From Halichoerus grypus (lineage: Eukaryota > Chordata > Mammalia > Carnivora > Phocidae): a stretch of DNA of 64,000 nucleotides. A program made the translations under genes and the position numbers. Positions within the stretch are counted from its first letter, which is position 1. Each line of letters starts with the position of its first letter. The notes beneath the pieces were generated by a model. The model was not told the DNA's origin. It saw only the letters and a program-made list of their open reading frames with translations, and searched no databases. The stretch is from positions 164,888,437-164,952,436 of the forward strand of contig NC_135715.1 in the NCBI RefSeq assembly GCF_964656455.1, in the 5' to 3' direction. Positions 43,600 through 55,877 of this stretch are shown piece after piece.

Positions 43600-44478
43600 A
43601 CAAATTTGAGGTCATTAGTAAGTGCTTGAACTGCACGGTGTTAAGTAGGGGCCCATTGGTGAGGCAGGAAATGTAAGTTAATTTTATTGTATTGACTGGT
43701 AAGAAAAATGTGATTATCATATGTGTCAGCTCATGCCCTCCAGGAAGAAACACTGGGATAGAGTTATAAATGCAAGAGACTCACTGTGAAACATCACTGT
43801 CAGGTAAAAATCCCAGTGAAACTGAAACGGGAGGAGCAGGGAAGCAAGATTACGCACAGAAAGTCTTCAGATACAATATGTGTCTGACACCTCGGAAAGG
43901 AGAGAGGGAAAGAAAGAAGGTTGGGTGGGCAGAGCCCCGGACTGTGGTGCAGGGGGATAAAGTCTTGGCCCCTGTCCCCTGCCTCCAAAGGGAGGGCCAA
44001 TGTAAAGATGACCCAGAGAGGAGTTCCATGCCGTGCAGCAATGGCTCAATCATTGGCCCAGGTGCTCACAGGCTCAGCTCATTCAGACCCCGAAGGGGCT
44101 GCAGAGAGGGGCTGTCCGCTAACTGCAGTCCCGACTTCGGACCTGCAAGCTCTTCCTAAGGGAGATCCAAGAGATGCAGCTCCATGGTTACCATGGTCCT
44201 CTCCTGAGCCATGCTGGTGCACTTCTCCACACACATCGGGGGAGCTGCTTCTCCGGGGTGTATTACAGAGTATTGCCTTTAAGCTTGCACCTTGGTGGGC
44301 CATTTCACTGCTGTTGCCGGCTGGTTGCTTTTTGGATAGGATTTGTATATGATACAACCATTGATCTCACGGTCGTGGGCCCACTACTGTACTTCCTTTG
44401 CTGTGGAGTCGTTTGGATGTTTAGTCGTGTGTGATTTCATGGCTGCAGGTGCGTCACGCTAAGCCTTCAGATCGTGGT
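43600..44478. other. Unassigned, moderately GC-rich intergenic DNA
   Basis: Overlapping ORFs of about 90-145 codons occur on both strands between 43770 and 44434, none recognisable. The base composition differs from the AT-rich flanks and matches 44908-47265, so both may belong to one old insertion. Confidence 0.35.
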
Positions 44479-44479
44479 G

Positions 44480-44659
44480 GGTTTTTTTTTTTTTTTAAAT
44501 TTTATTTATTTATTTGAAAGAGAGCTAGAGTACAAGCGAGAGGGAGGAGCAGACTCCCCGCTGAGCAGGGAGCCCGATGCGGGGCTCAGTCCCAGGACCC
44601 TGGGATCATGACCTGAGCCGAAGGTAGACATTCAACCGACTGAGCCACCCAGGTACCCC
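44480..44659 (-). repeat. Carnivore tRNA-Lys SINE
   Basis: Antisense copy; flanks cagatcgtggtgg and cagatcatggttt resemble a diverged duplication. Confidence 0.9.
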
Positions 44660-44709
44660 CAGATCATGGTTTTGGCAGGAAAGGTATAATCGGGAAAGAC
44701 AACATTTTA

Positions 44710-44907
44710 CTTTTTTCTTTTTTTAAGAGTTTATTTATTTATTTGAAAAAGAGTGAGAGAACACAAGCAGGGGGAGCAGTAGAGGCAGAGGGAGAAGCAG
44801 GCTCCCCGCTGAGCAGAGAGCCCGATGTGGGGCTCGATCCCAGGACCCTGGGACCATGACCTGAGCCGAAGGCGGATGCTTAACCGACTGAGCCACCCAG
44901 GCGCCCC
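44710..44907 (-). repeat. Carnivore tRNA-Lys SINE
   Basis: Antisense full-length copy, 50 bases after the previous one in the same orientation. Confidence 0.92.
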
Positions 44908-47265
44908 TGGATGCTTCCTGATAGGTGTCAACATGCAATATAAAGATCTTTACATTTTGCGCCCCTTCTCATATATCCAACCACTTGCCTCTACTCCAGA
45001 ACTCCTTGCTCCAATCTCCCAGAATTTTTCTTCTAGGCCCCTGACCAGCCTACCAGGCCGTGCATTACTGTCCATGATTCTCTCTCTATATTCTTACCTT
45101 GGATCCTTTCTCCTTCCGCACAAGGTGAATGATCTGGTGTACCGTTGAAGCTCCAGCCATCGTAAAGATTTTTCTCTCACCACTGTCTTTCAAAGTCACC
45201 CCTGAATGGGACTGTAATGCAGCCTCTATTTATTTTCAGCTTTCACTCACATCCAGAGCCAATCCATTTTCAAACAAAGGGCAGGCTCCCTCCTCTTGCT
45301 TCAGCTGCTCATGTGAGGCCCTCCATATGACCAGGAGGCATAAACCAAAGGAGGAGCATTGGTGCAACTAGGGAAGGTACATGGGAGCCTGGACTACCTC
45401 CTCATGCAGCTCACACATGCTCTGGTTCTGCTTCAGCTTCACCCCTGGTGTTCCCTTCCTGTCTTAAAGGGGCTCTGCCTGGGCAGTTGTGTGCCACGAC
45501 CTGGCCTCTACTATTTCGGGGACTCATTCTCACCATCGCTATGAAGGAGCCGCTCTCTGTGACTGCCTGTCCCGCAGTCACAACTAATCCGCAGAGGAGG
45601 ACCGGCACGGGATTTTTAGTGATGTCACTGCGCCTCTCACCACAGCATTTCTGATGGCCTTCGTGAGTGATGGCTTTCGGTCCTCCTGTGGAATATGATC
45701 CTCTGAGTGGTCTTTTGGCCCCACATAATATATGCATCCCAGCATGTCCAATTCCCGAGCCTTTTAATTATTTTCTCCACCGCCTGCCATGGCAACTCAT
45801 GCATTTCAAATTCACTTAGCACGGGCCATTGCTTTCTTCGGAATTTTAAAGCCACCCTACCAGTGAGTTTGTCCCATCCCTCAGGGTCCTTACCAGAGTG
45901 TTAACTCTTGTGTTCTGAGAGAGTGTCACTAAGTCAGTGAGCGCTTGCTTATACAGGAGTTCGTCAGGCACACTGGAAATCCAATCCTACGGTGTCTACT
46001 AGCACATCCTAGCTAAATCCTTGCAGCTCATTAAGGGTGTAATCTCTTCTTCCCTTGTTACTTCCAGCATATGCTCGGTTGTATTATGCTGGGATTTTGC
46101 CCTAGTTATTGATCTGGCAGCCTGGTGAGGAAGAGGGGTGACCAGTTCTCTTGCAGGGGAGAGGTCTCTGCAGTGTCTTTCTGCCTAAGGGCAATGCCAA
46201 CTCCGAATAGGGTCTCACGGAGGAGACACTAACTCTCAATAGGGAGGGGTAGGTAGCTTCTGCAGTCTCCGCAGTTTCAGGGGAGTCCACAGAGCTCAAG
46301 TCTTTTAGGAGATACATCCCCATTCAATGTTTCAGCAGTCCATATTTTCTAGCCAGAGCCCCAAACTTAGCATAACAGACTTGCCTTGGCTGAGTATTCA
46401 ATAGTCTTTGAAGTTTGACTATCCTGAATTTGTTCCACAGCTGTGTCTATTCTCTTACTGCAGGAGATGAGTCTCTTTGTAAGCTGTCAGAAGGGTCCTT
46501 TGGTGGCTCTCGTGCTTAGTTTTTAAATGTTAACTGCCTTCAGTTTATCATTATCTCTTCATATCCCTTCATAATAACCAGACAATTCCACTGTCCTTTT
46601 ATGCATCATTCGCTCCCAAGCTCCTGTGTCACGGCACTGGCCGGCGAAGTCTCTACCAGAATCCTTTCCTGAGTTACCACTGGTCAAAGTTTAGTGACTA
46701 GGCTGCCATCTTGTGCCATCTTGTGCCATCTTGTGCCATCAATGCCGCTGGGGCACCGGGTCATCAGTGGGCAGTGAGTATCCTAGTCGCGAAAGTCCAT
46801 CTCGTTATGGGCTGTCTTGGACCACCCCTAGTATTAACTGAGTTTGGATCCTCTGGGAATATGGTATCAAGCCCAAGTTGTCAGTGCAACAGATTCATGG
46901 GAGTAACGCTGTGAAATATAAAAAGGAAAGAAAATAGGAATAGGCAGGAAAGGAGAAAAAGAAGGAAGATGGATTAAGTAGGAAGAGCTAAATCTCAGCC
47001 AACTCCATGAAGAGTTCCGGCGTAAAGAGAGCTGGTAGAGAGGTTCTATGTTGTGCACATTACCAGCCCCTCGTACACCTGCCACACTCAGTTATCGGCT
47101 TGGGGCTGCTAGGGAGAGCATGGCCCATCCCGGAGGTGCTGTGGCTGGAGGCTGTCAGCTAATGGCCCTCCTCATGCTGACTGGCAAGTTCTTTCTCAAA
47201 GGCAGATCCAGGTGGTGCTCATCTTTGGCCTCCATCCCACATCAGTTATTTACATATAAACCAGG
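44908..47265 (-). other. Unassigned segment, possibly decayed endogenous-retrovirus internal DNA
   Basis: About 2.4 kb with higher GC than the surroundings and no L1, SINE or MIR text. The reverse strand has overlapping open stretches (45411-45737, 45637-45855) in neighbouring frames, as in a frameshifted coding relic. I do not recognise the products, and no gag, pol or env motif is plain. A retrovirus-like internal region is a guess from composition and layout; an old unique sequence is equally possible. Confidence 0.3.
46705..46741. repeat. Short tandem repeat (10-bp unit)
   Basis: The unit TGCCATCTTG is repeated three times with a partial fourth. Confidence 0.85.
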
Positions 47266-47734
47266 TGTGGTAGATTAATAATGATTCTCAAAGATATGTC
47301 TACTTCCTAATCCCTGGAACTTGAGAAATGCCTGATTTGTAAAAAAGAGTCTTTGCAGATATGATTGAGTTAAGGATCTTGAGATAAGATTATCAGGGTG
47401 CATCCTAAATGCCACCATACGTGTCCTTATTAAAAGAGGCAGAGGGAGACCACACACAGGCACGCACACACGCACGCACACATGCATGCCGAAAGCATTG
47501 TGAAGACAGAGGCAGAGATAGGAGTAATGTGGCCAAGGAATGCCAGCAACCCCCAAATCTGGAAAAAAGGAGGGACGGATTCTTTTCCAGAAGTTCCAGA
47601 GGGAGTGCAGCCCTCCTGACACCTTGATTTCAGACTTTTGTTCTCCAGAACTGTGAGAAAATAAATTTCTGTTGTTTTAAGTCACAAGTCACAAGTTTGT
47701 GTTTGGTTGTTAATAGCCATAGGAAATTAATACA
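47266..47734 (+). repeat. Solo MLT1-type LTR (ERVL-MaLR)
   Basis: The segment starts TG and ends CA and is bounded by the 5-base duplication CCAGG (47261-47265 and 47735-47739). Internal text 'gagtctttgcagatatgatt', 'gtccttattaaaagaggcag', 'gacaccttgatttcagactt' and 'ataaatttctgttgttttaa' matches MLT1 LTRs. A CA-rich stretch (47455-47490) has expanded inside it. No internal retroviral region remains on either side, so it is a solo LTR. Confidence 0.85.
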
Positions 47735-47764
47735 CCAGGTTTGTAATTTCTATTCTAATGTTTT

Positions 47765-48440
47765 TTTAAAATTGAGATATAATTCACATGACATAAAATT
47801 CTCCCTTTAAAAATGTATAATTGATTTTCTAGAATAGTCACAAAGTTGTGCAAGCTTTACCACTAATTCCAGAATGTTTCATCACCCCCAAAAGGAACCC
47901 ATACCTGTTAGCAGCAACTCCCCATTTCCCCTTCCCCTGGTCCCTGACAATCATTAATCTACTTTATATCTCTGTGGATATACCTGTTCTGAAACTTGCA
48001 TATCAACGGAATCATACAAACGTGACCTTTTGGTCTGGCTTCTCTCACTTAACATAATGCTTTCAAGGTTCATCCATGTTATAGCATGGATCAGTACCTC
48101 ATTCCTTTTTATGGCCAAATAAATAATATTCTATTCTTTTTTTTAAAAAAGATTTTATTTATGTATTTGAGAGAGAGAGAACACATGAGCGGGGTTGGGG
48201 GCAGAGGGAGAAGGAGAAGCAGACTCCCTGCTGAGCAGGGAGCCCAACTCGGGGCTCGATCCCAGGACCCTAGGATCATGACCTATGCCAAAGGCAGACG
48301 CTTAACAGACTGAGGCACGCGGGCGCCCCAACATTCCATTCTCTGGATGTACCACATTTTGTTTACCTATTCATCAGTGATGGACATGTGGGCACTATTT
48401 CTTGAAATAAAATTTCTATAGTAGAATTTTTTCTATTAGA
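47765..48440 (-). repeat. Old L1 3' end, antisense, SINE-interrupted
   Basis: 'gagatataattcacatgaca', 'tgttagcagcaactccccat', 'cttctctcacttaacataat' and, after the SINE, 'ggatgtaccacattttgttt' read as one antisense L1M. Confidence 0.75.
48137..48329 (-). repeat. Carnivore SINE nested in L1
   Basis: Antisense copy between aatattctattct and aacattccattct. Confidence 0.92.
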
Positions 48441-48453
48441 ACTTATGTTATCC

Positions 48454-48637
48454 AGGGGCACCTGGGTGACTCAGTCAGCTAAGCCTTTGTCTTCCGCTCA
48501 GGTCATGATCTGGAGCCTGCTTTTCTCTCCCTCTGCCCGCCCGCCCCCGCCGACTCCTTCTCACTCTCTCTCTCAACTAACTAACTAACTAAATAAATAA
48601 AGCCTTTAAAAATTTAAAAAACAAAACAAAACAAAAC
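48454..48637 (+). repeat. Carnivore SINE with middle deletion
   Basis: Sense copy; head joined to 'ctggagcctgcttttctctc', tail with ACTA and AAAAC repeats; flanks acttatgttatccagg and acttctgttacccagg. Inverted to the SINE at 48137. Confidence 0.9.
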
Positions 48638-48964
48638 TTCTGTTACCCAGGTGTCAGTTTAAATCATCCTTCTTAATATTTTGAGTAAATTCCTATTCCA
48701 GATCTGAGAATCCTCAATATTTCTACAGATCCTTAAGTAGAGGGAGCGAGAAAGGCTTACATTTTCAGTCACCTCCGGCTCCCGTGTCCTGTACTGACTG
48801 GATTCTTGTTCTTTGTTCTGAATACTGAGGGGGATGCTTCATGTCTGTATTGATGTGATGCCGGTTTTGAAACTGCCTTTTCCTCAACATCAGTCCTGAC
48901 TTCAGTTGCCAGTGACAACAAGCCGACTCCAGCTTAAGCACAATAAGGACTGTAGTATCTTGGG

Positions 48965-50035
48965 CAGTGATTTTCAAACTTTTTGGACTCAGGACCTCTT
49001 TATATTCTTAAAAATTATTGAGGATCCCAAGGAGCTTTTTTTTTTTTTTTTTTTTTACATGGGTTATATCTATTGAGATTTACTGCACTAGAAATTAAAA
49101 CTAAGAGAATTTAAAAATATTTGCATATAAATTCAATTAAAAATAGCAAAAACGATTTGACTGCATGCTAACATAAACAACACGTTTTTAATGAAATATA
49201 ACTATATTTCCCCCCCACAAAAAAAATAGTGACAAGAGTAGCATTGTTTTATGATTTTTAAAATCTTCTTAGTGTTTGATTTAATAGAAGACACTTGGAT
49301 TTTCATGTCTCCGTCTGCATTCAATCTGTGGCTTTGGTTGAATTATGAAGAAAATTGGTTCTCACAGAGATAGAAATTGGAACAAAGAGGACTATTTTAA
49401 TTGCATTGTCCTGTAATTGTGAATATTCGTCTTTGAAATTATACCAAAACATGACAAGTGGTAGTTTCTTAAAGGAGAGTTGCAGTGTGGAATCTAAAAC
49501 CATACCAACAATCTTTTTATGGTTTGCTACATTAAAATCCATTGATCTGTCTTGCACTTTGAATGGATCTTTTACCCATGTGTGATTTTGTAACACCATG
49601 CATTGGTGTGGAAAATACCATTTCACTGAGTTATGCAGATCTCCCAAATGTTGACACATTTCATTATACCGTATCGAAAAATCACATTTGTTTATATTAC
49701 TACCAGTTTCATCAGAAAAGTCTTTAAATATTGGTAAGCTGTTAAGCTCATGGTGTTGGATACAGATTTCTAAAATTCTAATTTTCACTTGAAAGCTTGC
49801 ATTTCATCATTGGCAACAATATTGTCAGTTGTTTTCCTTGAAGTTAAAGGCTCACTTTATTTTCAGTAAAATGTCTGCCAAATATCCAAGTCTGAATAAG
49901 CATACTTTGCCTGTCAGTTGTTCTTTCAAATAAAATGGTATCACATGAAAAAGCAGCCAGTCCAGTTTGTAAATCAACTGCTAATAAATGCTCTTCCTGG
50001 AGGCAACTATTTTACTTTAATATACAGTAGTTCTT
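48965..50035 (-). mobile_element. Decayed hAT-superfamily DNA transposon
   Basis: The left end 'cagtgattttcaaacttttt' is a hAT terminal inverted repeat and is followed by typical subterminal text ('ttaaaaattattgaggatcc', 'gaaattaaaactaagagaat'). Coding remnants lie on the reverse strand. The second terminus was not identified with confidence. Confidence 0.65.
49321..49788 (-). pseudogene. hAT transposase C-terminal remnant
   Basis: An open stretch of 155 codons on the reverse strand. Its C-terminal part (VMFWYNFKDEYSQLQDNAIK, then IVLFVPISISVRTNF) follows the hAT dimerisation-domain pattern of a W, then EYP/S-L, then a hydrophobic LP.ST...R.F motif, with the signature residues decayed. Earlier text (ICIQHHELNSLPIF, SIRYNEMCQHLGD) also looks transposase-like. 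It lacks the catalytic DDE portion and the BED finger, so it is not a domesticated gene by this view. Confidence 0.6.
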
Positions 50036-50084
50036 TTCTTTTTTTTGAGAGAGTATGGATTTTATTATTAAAATATTTTTTATA

Positions 50085-50432
50085 ATGAAAAAATCTTATT
50101 GAAGTATAGTTGACATACAGTGTTAATTTCAGTCACTATGTTGTATAGTGACTCAACAATTCTATACATTGTGTGATGCTCATGTTGGCAACTACCATCT
50201 GTCACCATGCAAAGTTACTACGGTATTACTGACTATATTCCCTATGTTGTACTTTTCATCCCCATGACTTACTTATTTTATATCTGGAATTTCGTACCTC
50301 TTAATTCCCTTCACCTGCTTCTTTGCCCATTTACAACACCCCCCTCCAGCAACCACCAGTTTGTTCTCAGTATACTATAGTTCTTTATGTGTACTTCTCA
50401 TTTCATCTTACAGAATATTTAAAAGGCATGTT
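50085..50432 (-). repeat. Old L1 3'UTR, antisense
   Basis: 'tcttattgaagtatagttga', 'gttgtatagtgactcaacaa' and 'atgcaaagttactacggtat' are antisense L1M 3'UTR text. Confidence 0.7.
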
Positions 50433-50450
50433 CTCAACCATCCAGATTTA

Positions 50451-50655
50451 TTTATTTATTTTTAAAAATATCTCAGTGGCATGCTTTTTTTTTTTTTTAA
50501 AGATTGTATTTATTGATTTGACAGAGAGAGAGAGAGAGGGAGAGCACGAGCAGGGGGAGGGGCAGAGGGGAAGCAGGCTCCCGGGCTAAGTAGGGAGCCT
50601 ACGCAGGGGCTGAGCTGAAGGCAGACGCTTAACCGACTGAGCCACCCAGGCACCC
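50451..50655 (-). repeat. Carnivore tRNA-Lys SINE
   Basis: Antisense, with a 25-base-scale deletion in the middle; flanks ctcaaccatccagattta and ctcaacatccagattta (50433-50450, 50656-50672). Confidence 0.93.
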
Positions 50656-50737
50656 CTCAACATCCAGATTTAATAAAAATAAAAAAAAAAATAAAATAAT
50701 TTTTACTGATTCATCAAGAGCATTCTTAAGTGAAACT

Positions 50738-50936
50738 TTTTTTTTTTAAAGATTTTATTTATTTATGTGACAGAGAGAGACACAGCGAGAGAGGGAACAC
50801 AAGCAGAGGCAGTGGGAGAGGGAGAAGCAGACTCCCCGCGGAACAGGGAGCCTGATGCGGGGCTCGATCCCAGGACCCTGGGACCACGACCTGAGCTGAA
50901 GGCAGACGCTTAATGACTGAGCCACCCAGGCGCCCC
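50738..50936 (-). repeat. Carnivore tRNA-Lys SINE
   Basis: Antisense full-length copy flanked by gtgaaact at 50730-50737 and 50937-50944. Confidence 0.93.
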
Positions 50937-51598
50937 GTGAAACTGTTTTTGTGTTTATTTTTTTTCAGTAAGTGCATTTTGGTAAAGAATATAATGGCTG
51001 CTAGCACAGGTTGGTGCCACTACCATGATATATACTTCGGTGCCAATGGTCTCCTTCACTACTGTTCTGTGCTAGCAATAGACATGTTGGCAAGGTGAGT
51101 CAAAATCCTCAGATAATGTCTTATTAATATTGTGAAATTGATTTTCTATCTCATCAGTCCCTGAAAGGGTCTCCTGGATCTCCGGTGGTCCACGGGTCAT
51201 GTTACTGCTGCCTTTGCGTAGCTTTCTTCCCTGAGCCACTTGTAGGGGCTGGAAGTGCTCATCATCTTAGCCGGGGAGACTGACAATAGAGGTGAGAGGA
51301 CTGTAAACGTCACAATTTTGCACTGAAGTTTGGCCAGATACAAAGGAGTTTTGACCTGTTTAATCCACCAACTATCTATTTATCATCTGGCCCATTTGCT
51401 TATTTATTTCTATCACGTGGTTCATATGGTTTATATTATAAGCTACAGCAGTGAAATCGTGGATAAAATTGTTATAAATATTTCATAGTCGGTATGAAAT
51501 AGATTGATGAGATAAAGATAATCTTTCAGCGTGGCAAGTGAAGCTGTTCAGCTTCTATAGGTTCTAGATGGTCTAAGGATATAAAGTCTCTTATAAAA

Positions 51599-51777
51599 GG
51601 GGCGCCTGGGTGGCTCAGTCGTTTAAGCATCTGACTCTTGATTTCAGCTCAGGTCATGATCTCAGCGTTGTGAGATTGAGCCCTGCATTGCACTCAGCCC
51701 TGAGTGTGCAGCCTGCTTAAGATTCTCTTTCTCCCTCCACCCTTCCCCTGCTCAAGGGTGCTTCTCTCTCTCAAAAA

Positions 51778-51828
<51 letters not shown>

Positions 51829-51850
51829 AACGGCTTTGATTTAAAAAACA
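51599..51850 (+). repeat. Carnivore SINE with expanded (AAAT)n tail
   Basis: Sense copy with duplications aaagtctcttata at 51583-51595 and 51851-51863. The tail has grown into a microsatellite of about 14 AAAT units (51775-51829). Confidence 0.94.
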
Positions 51851-51863
51851 AAAGTCTCTTATA

Positions 51864-54087
51864 AGAATAAAGAACAAGGGCAATATCAATTTTGGTATCT
51901 CATGTTTGCCAAATCCATTTTGATGTCCCAAATTTAATAATATCATTATACCAGAATCTAAAAGCGTGGCATTTCAATATGAATTCTGTTTTTGTGAATT
52001 CCTGTTCAGAATGGATAACATTTACTGGTAAGTAACTTCACAGAAGTTCCTGTATTTTTTTAAGCATATGTTTTAATTCAGGCCAGTTTCAGTTTAAGCA
52101 TCAACAAGATCAAAAAAGCTGTTATGTGGGTGGGGAGTTTCACATAAAGATATTTATTATGGTCATGAGGAGATATAAAAAGAGAATTTCAGTATGTCTT
52201 TAAATGATCTGAAAGGATATGCTTTATTCTAGTAGCAGCCAGTGAGAAAAAATAGAAATTCACAGATAATACTACCTTAAGGGAATCAAGATGTGATATA
52301 CAGTTGCCTTGAGCGAGAAATTGGAAGGTTTGACCAAAAATTGCTAGACTTTCTTCTAGATAAAAGACTCTGATCCTAAGAATTTAAAATCTCCTTGTCA
52401 GGGTAATTGTCTGAAATAGTGACCCTCAAAATGGTGATATAGCTCATTCATTCTGGCAACACTTTTATTTTTTTAATTGAGGACCTGTTGTATTTTAGTG
52501 TACTTAATCGGATGGAAAATTATGAATATATGTCAAAGCTGAGTGTTGGCATTAACCAAATACCTAACAATAGTTCAGCAATATAATGATATGATACGGG
52601 AAAATGGAAACGTGGTACAAGGTTGACTGCATGCATATGGCCCTCCACTCCCTATTTGTTTATTTTCATTCCGACTATACCGCACTTTATCCTTTTGTTA
52701 GTTTTTCACCTTTTGAGTGGGTCTCAGGTGTAACACATCTCCCTCATTCCCGCTTCATTTATTTAGTCAGCAAATATTTATTGGTCATTTCTTGTGTGCT
52801 AGGCTCTCTGCCAAGCACTAAGGATACAACCATGAGCAAGGCAAACAGGATCATTTGGCACTTGCAATCTAGTTGAGGAGACAAAAATGAGACAAATAAT
52901 TGCATAACTAATGACAGTTATGGTAAGTGTTACAGAGATTAAAATAGAAGGGCCGTGAAAAAGAAAAGGTACGGCAGTAGATACGCCCTGGTCTTGTGGA
53001 TGGAGACTTATATTCTGCCTCGAGTACAGGTCAGGCAGCCAGTCACCGGGATGATGACTAATTGTGCAATCCCATGAGGCAGACGACATATGTTAGGGTG
53101 ACCACCTGTCTAGGTTTGCCTGGAACTGAGAGGTTTCCTGGGATGTGGGACTGTTAGCTCTGGGACTGGGGAAGTCCTGATAGCTTGATCACCTTAAACT
53201 ACCCCCCATCTCAGGACATTTTCTGTCCAGATAAAGGCCAGAGCCTCCTTTGGGTCTGATGAACCTTAAAGAAGTGCTTGGTAGTGATACAGATTTTCTC
53301 CTCCTTGCCATCTCAAGGGGATGGAATATAAAGGGATGGGTTGTAAAATGTATGAACTTGGTCACAGCAGGTGAGTCCTGAGGGCAGGTCTCTACCATCG
53401 AAGAAGCTTGTTCTGTGTGGCTCGGGGGATTTTCAGTGGCCACGAGCTCAGTAAGACTTCAATTACAGGGGGAGGTGTGGTTAAGTGGCTTTACTATGGT
53501 TACAGAGCTAGTTGAGAGAATAGGTGATGCAGGTCTGGTTTCCATGGAAACAGACTCTGAGCTGAAATTTCTGTTGCCGATGGGTGATTCATTAGAGCTT
53601 ACTCTTGGGAGTGAGGAAGGCAGGGCAGAGAAATGTGGAACAGTGATGCATCTGACTCACAGGCGAGCCTTAGCCAGGAAAGCGTAAAGCTGGGATGGAC
53701 TTTCAGAGATATGTGGATTGTATGTAGGAGGAAGCATAACCTTTTAGCTGAGGGCCCTCTCCTGCATTCAGCGGAGGCAGAGAGTACTTAGTCCCGAAGC
53801 GGGGATCTGGGCTCCACAGGGACAAGCATACCAGGCCTTTGGGTTTCAGTTCAGTGTTTCCATGACATCATGTGTCACCACTTATCAAGAATTGCCCATA
53901 GACATCTTTAGGCTCTTGATTTAGTGTGTCATTAAATAAACTTCCTGGCTCTAGAAAGATGCTGATCAATAATGTAAAATCAGAAGGTTGTTAATAATGA
54001 ATGAATCTGCAGATGCAAATGGGATATAATTATTGCCTAGTGCTTTCGCTGAAGAGACACTGATTATTTCAGGTGGAAGCTGATTTT
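51864..54087. other. Intergenic; one ancient repeat, otherwise nothing recognised
   Basis: At 52760-52950 'gtcagcaaatatttattggt' and 'ctaaggatacaaccatgagc' mark an ancient mammalian repeat of the same kind as 7715-8200. The rest shows no gene. Confidence 0.45.
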
Positions 54088-54238
54088 GTTTGGTGATGGT
54101 TGTTGTTGTTTTTTAAGTAGGCTCCATGCCCATCGTGGAGCCCCACAAGGGTCTTGAACTCACGACCCTGAGATCAAGACCTGAGCTGAGATCAAGAGTC
54201 GGACGCTCGCTCAACCGACTGAGCCACCCAGGAGCCCC
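54088..54238 (-). repeat. Short carnivore SINE, antisense
   Basis: 'gtcttgaactcacgaccctg' and 'accgactgagccacccagga' with flanks gaagctgatttt and gaagctggtttt (54076-54087, 54239-54250). Short subfamily without the long CT-rich part. Confidence 0.85.
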
Positions 54239-54250
54239 GAAGCTGGTTTT

Positions 54251-54456
54251 TATTTTTTATTTTTTTTAAAGATTTTATTTATTTGAAAGAGAGAGAGAGA
54301 CAGACAGAGCATGAGTGGGGGGAGGAGGCAGGGGGAGAGGGAGAAGCAGGCTCCCTGCTGAGCAAGGAGCCTGATGCGGAACTCGATCCCAGGACTGTGG
54401 GATCACGACCTGAGCTGAAGGCAGACGCTTAGCCAACTGAGCCACCCGGGCGCCCC
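54251..54456 (-). repeat. Carnivore tRNA-Lys SINE
   Basis: Antisense copy directly behind the previous SINE, same orientation. Confidence 0.9.
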
Positions 54457-54884
54457 TAGTTTTTAAAATATAAACTGTGACATGCCCATGAGCAAAGTAG
54501 CAGATATTTTTATAATGCCAGCATTTGTTAAGATCCCACAAACATGGGGGATGACAATTCCTTGCTGGCTTAGCAAATATTCTGTGGCCTTCTAAGAAAT
54601 TTCAACACAAAGCTAACAGAAGGAGTTGAGAAACTGTGTCTAAAAACATAATTTTTAAAGATTCACATCAATTCTTTTTTTGAGTGATGTCTGTGAAGTC
54701 AAGTTTTGAGATTTTGATTGATTCAATGTTGGGCTTTTCTTAAATATCGATTTAGCATTATGTTAAAAAAATACTATGTTTCATTATATAAAATTAGAAC
54801 ATTTAGAGTTGAGTCTGTTACAAAGGAAAGATAGATAATTGCTTCTTTGCCTCTAAACTGGATATGGTGAAATTGCAGAAGAGC

Positions 54885-55090
54885 GGCCTTCAAACATAGC
54901 TGCACATTACAATTGCCCGGGGAACACAAAATAAAACTTCAGGCCTCACCCTGGATGTTATGAATTAGAATCTTGATGTGAGCCCTATAGCTTGTAATTT
55001 GGCCAAGCTCCGAAAGTAATTCCTTTTCAGCTCTCCAGGCACCAGTCCAGTGTTCTGATTTACTTTTGGGAAGTGCTGGTGCAGAATACA
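54885..55090 (+). mobile_element. MER5A remnant
   Basis: 'ttcaaacatagctgcacatt', 'acaattgcccggggaacaca', 'atgaattagaatcttgatgt' follow MER5A order. Confidence 0.55.
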
Positions 55091-55532
55091 GCTTCAGTGA
55101 TAGGCCTGGTTTTGTTGGTAAAATAAAACTTTTTTTTGGTGGTAAAATATACATAACATAAAATTTACCACTGGAACCAGTGTTAAGTGTTACAGCTCAG
55201 GAGCATCAAGTACCTTCACATTGTGCAGACGCCATCATCCCTCTCCAGAACTTTTTCATCTTCCCCAACTGAAACTTTGTACCCATTAAACAATAACTCC
55301 CCATTCTCTGCCACCCCCACTCCAGGCAACCACCATTCTATTTTCTGTCTCTGTGAACTTGGCTATTCTAGGTACCTCACATAACTGGAAGGATATCCTA
55401 TTTGTCTTTGTGTGACGGGCTTATTTCACTCAGTATAATGTCTTCAAGCTTCATCCATGCTTTAGCCTGTGTCAGAATTTCTTTCCTTTTTAAGACTAAA
55501 TAATATTCCATTGTATGTGTTTACCACATTTT

Positions 55533-55728
55533 ATTTTATTTTAAGATTTTTTAAAATTTATTTGAGAGAGAGCATGGAGGAGGGGAGGAGCAGGGCGAGA
55601 GGGACGGACAAGCAGACTCCCCACTGAGCATGGAGCCTGACGTGGGGCTCCATCCCAGGACCCTGAGATCATGACCTGAGCCAAAATCAAGAGTCGGCCG
55701 CTTAACCGACTGAGCCACCCAAGCGCTC
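55533..55728 (-). repeat. Carnivore SINE nested in old L1
   Basis: Antisense copy between taccacatttt and taccacagttt. Confidence 0.9.
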
Positions 55729-55877
55729 CTACCACAGTTTAGGTGGACGCTTCCACTTTTTGGCTCTTGTGAATAATGCTGCTTGAACATGTCTGTCTGA
55801 GGCCCTGCTTTCAGTTCTTTTGGATCTATCCCCAGAGGTGGCAATGTTTGATCATATGGTAATTCCATGTTTAATTT

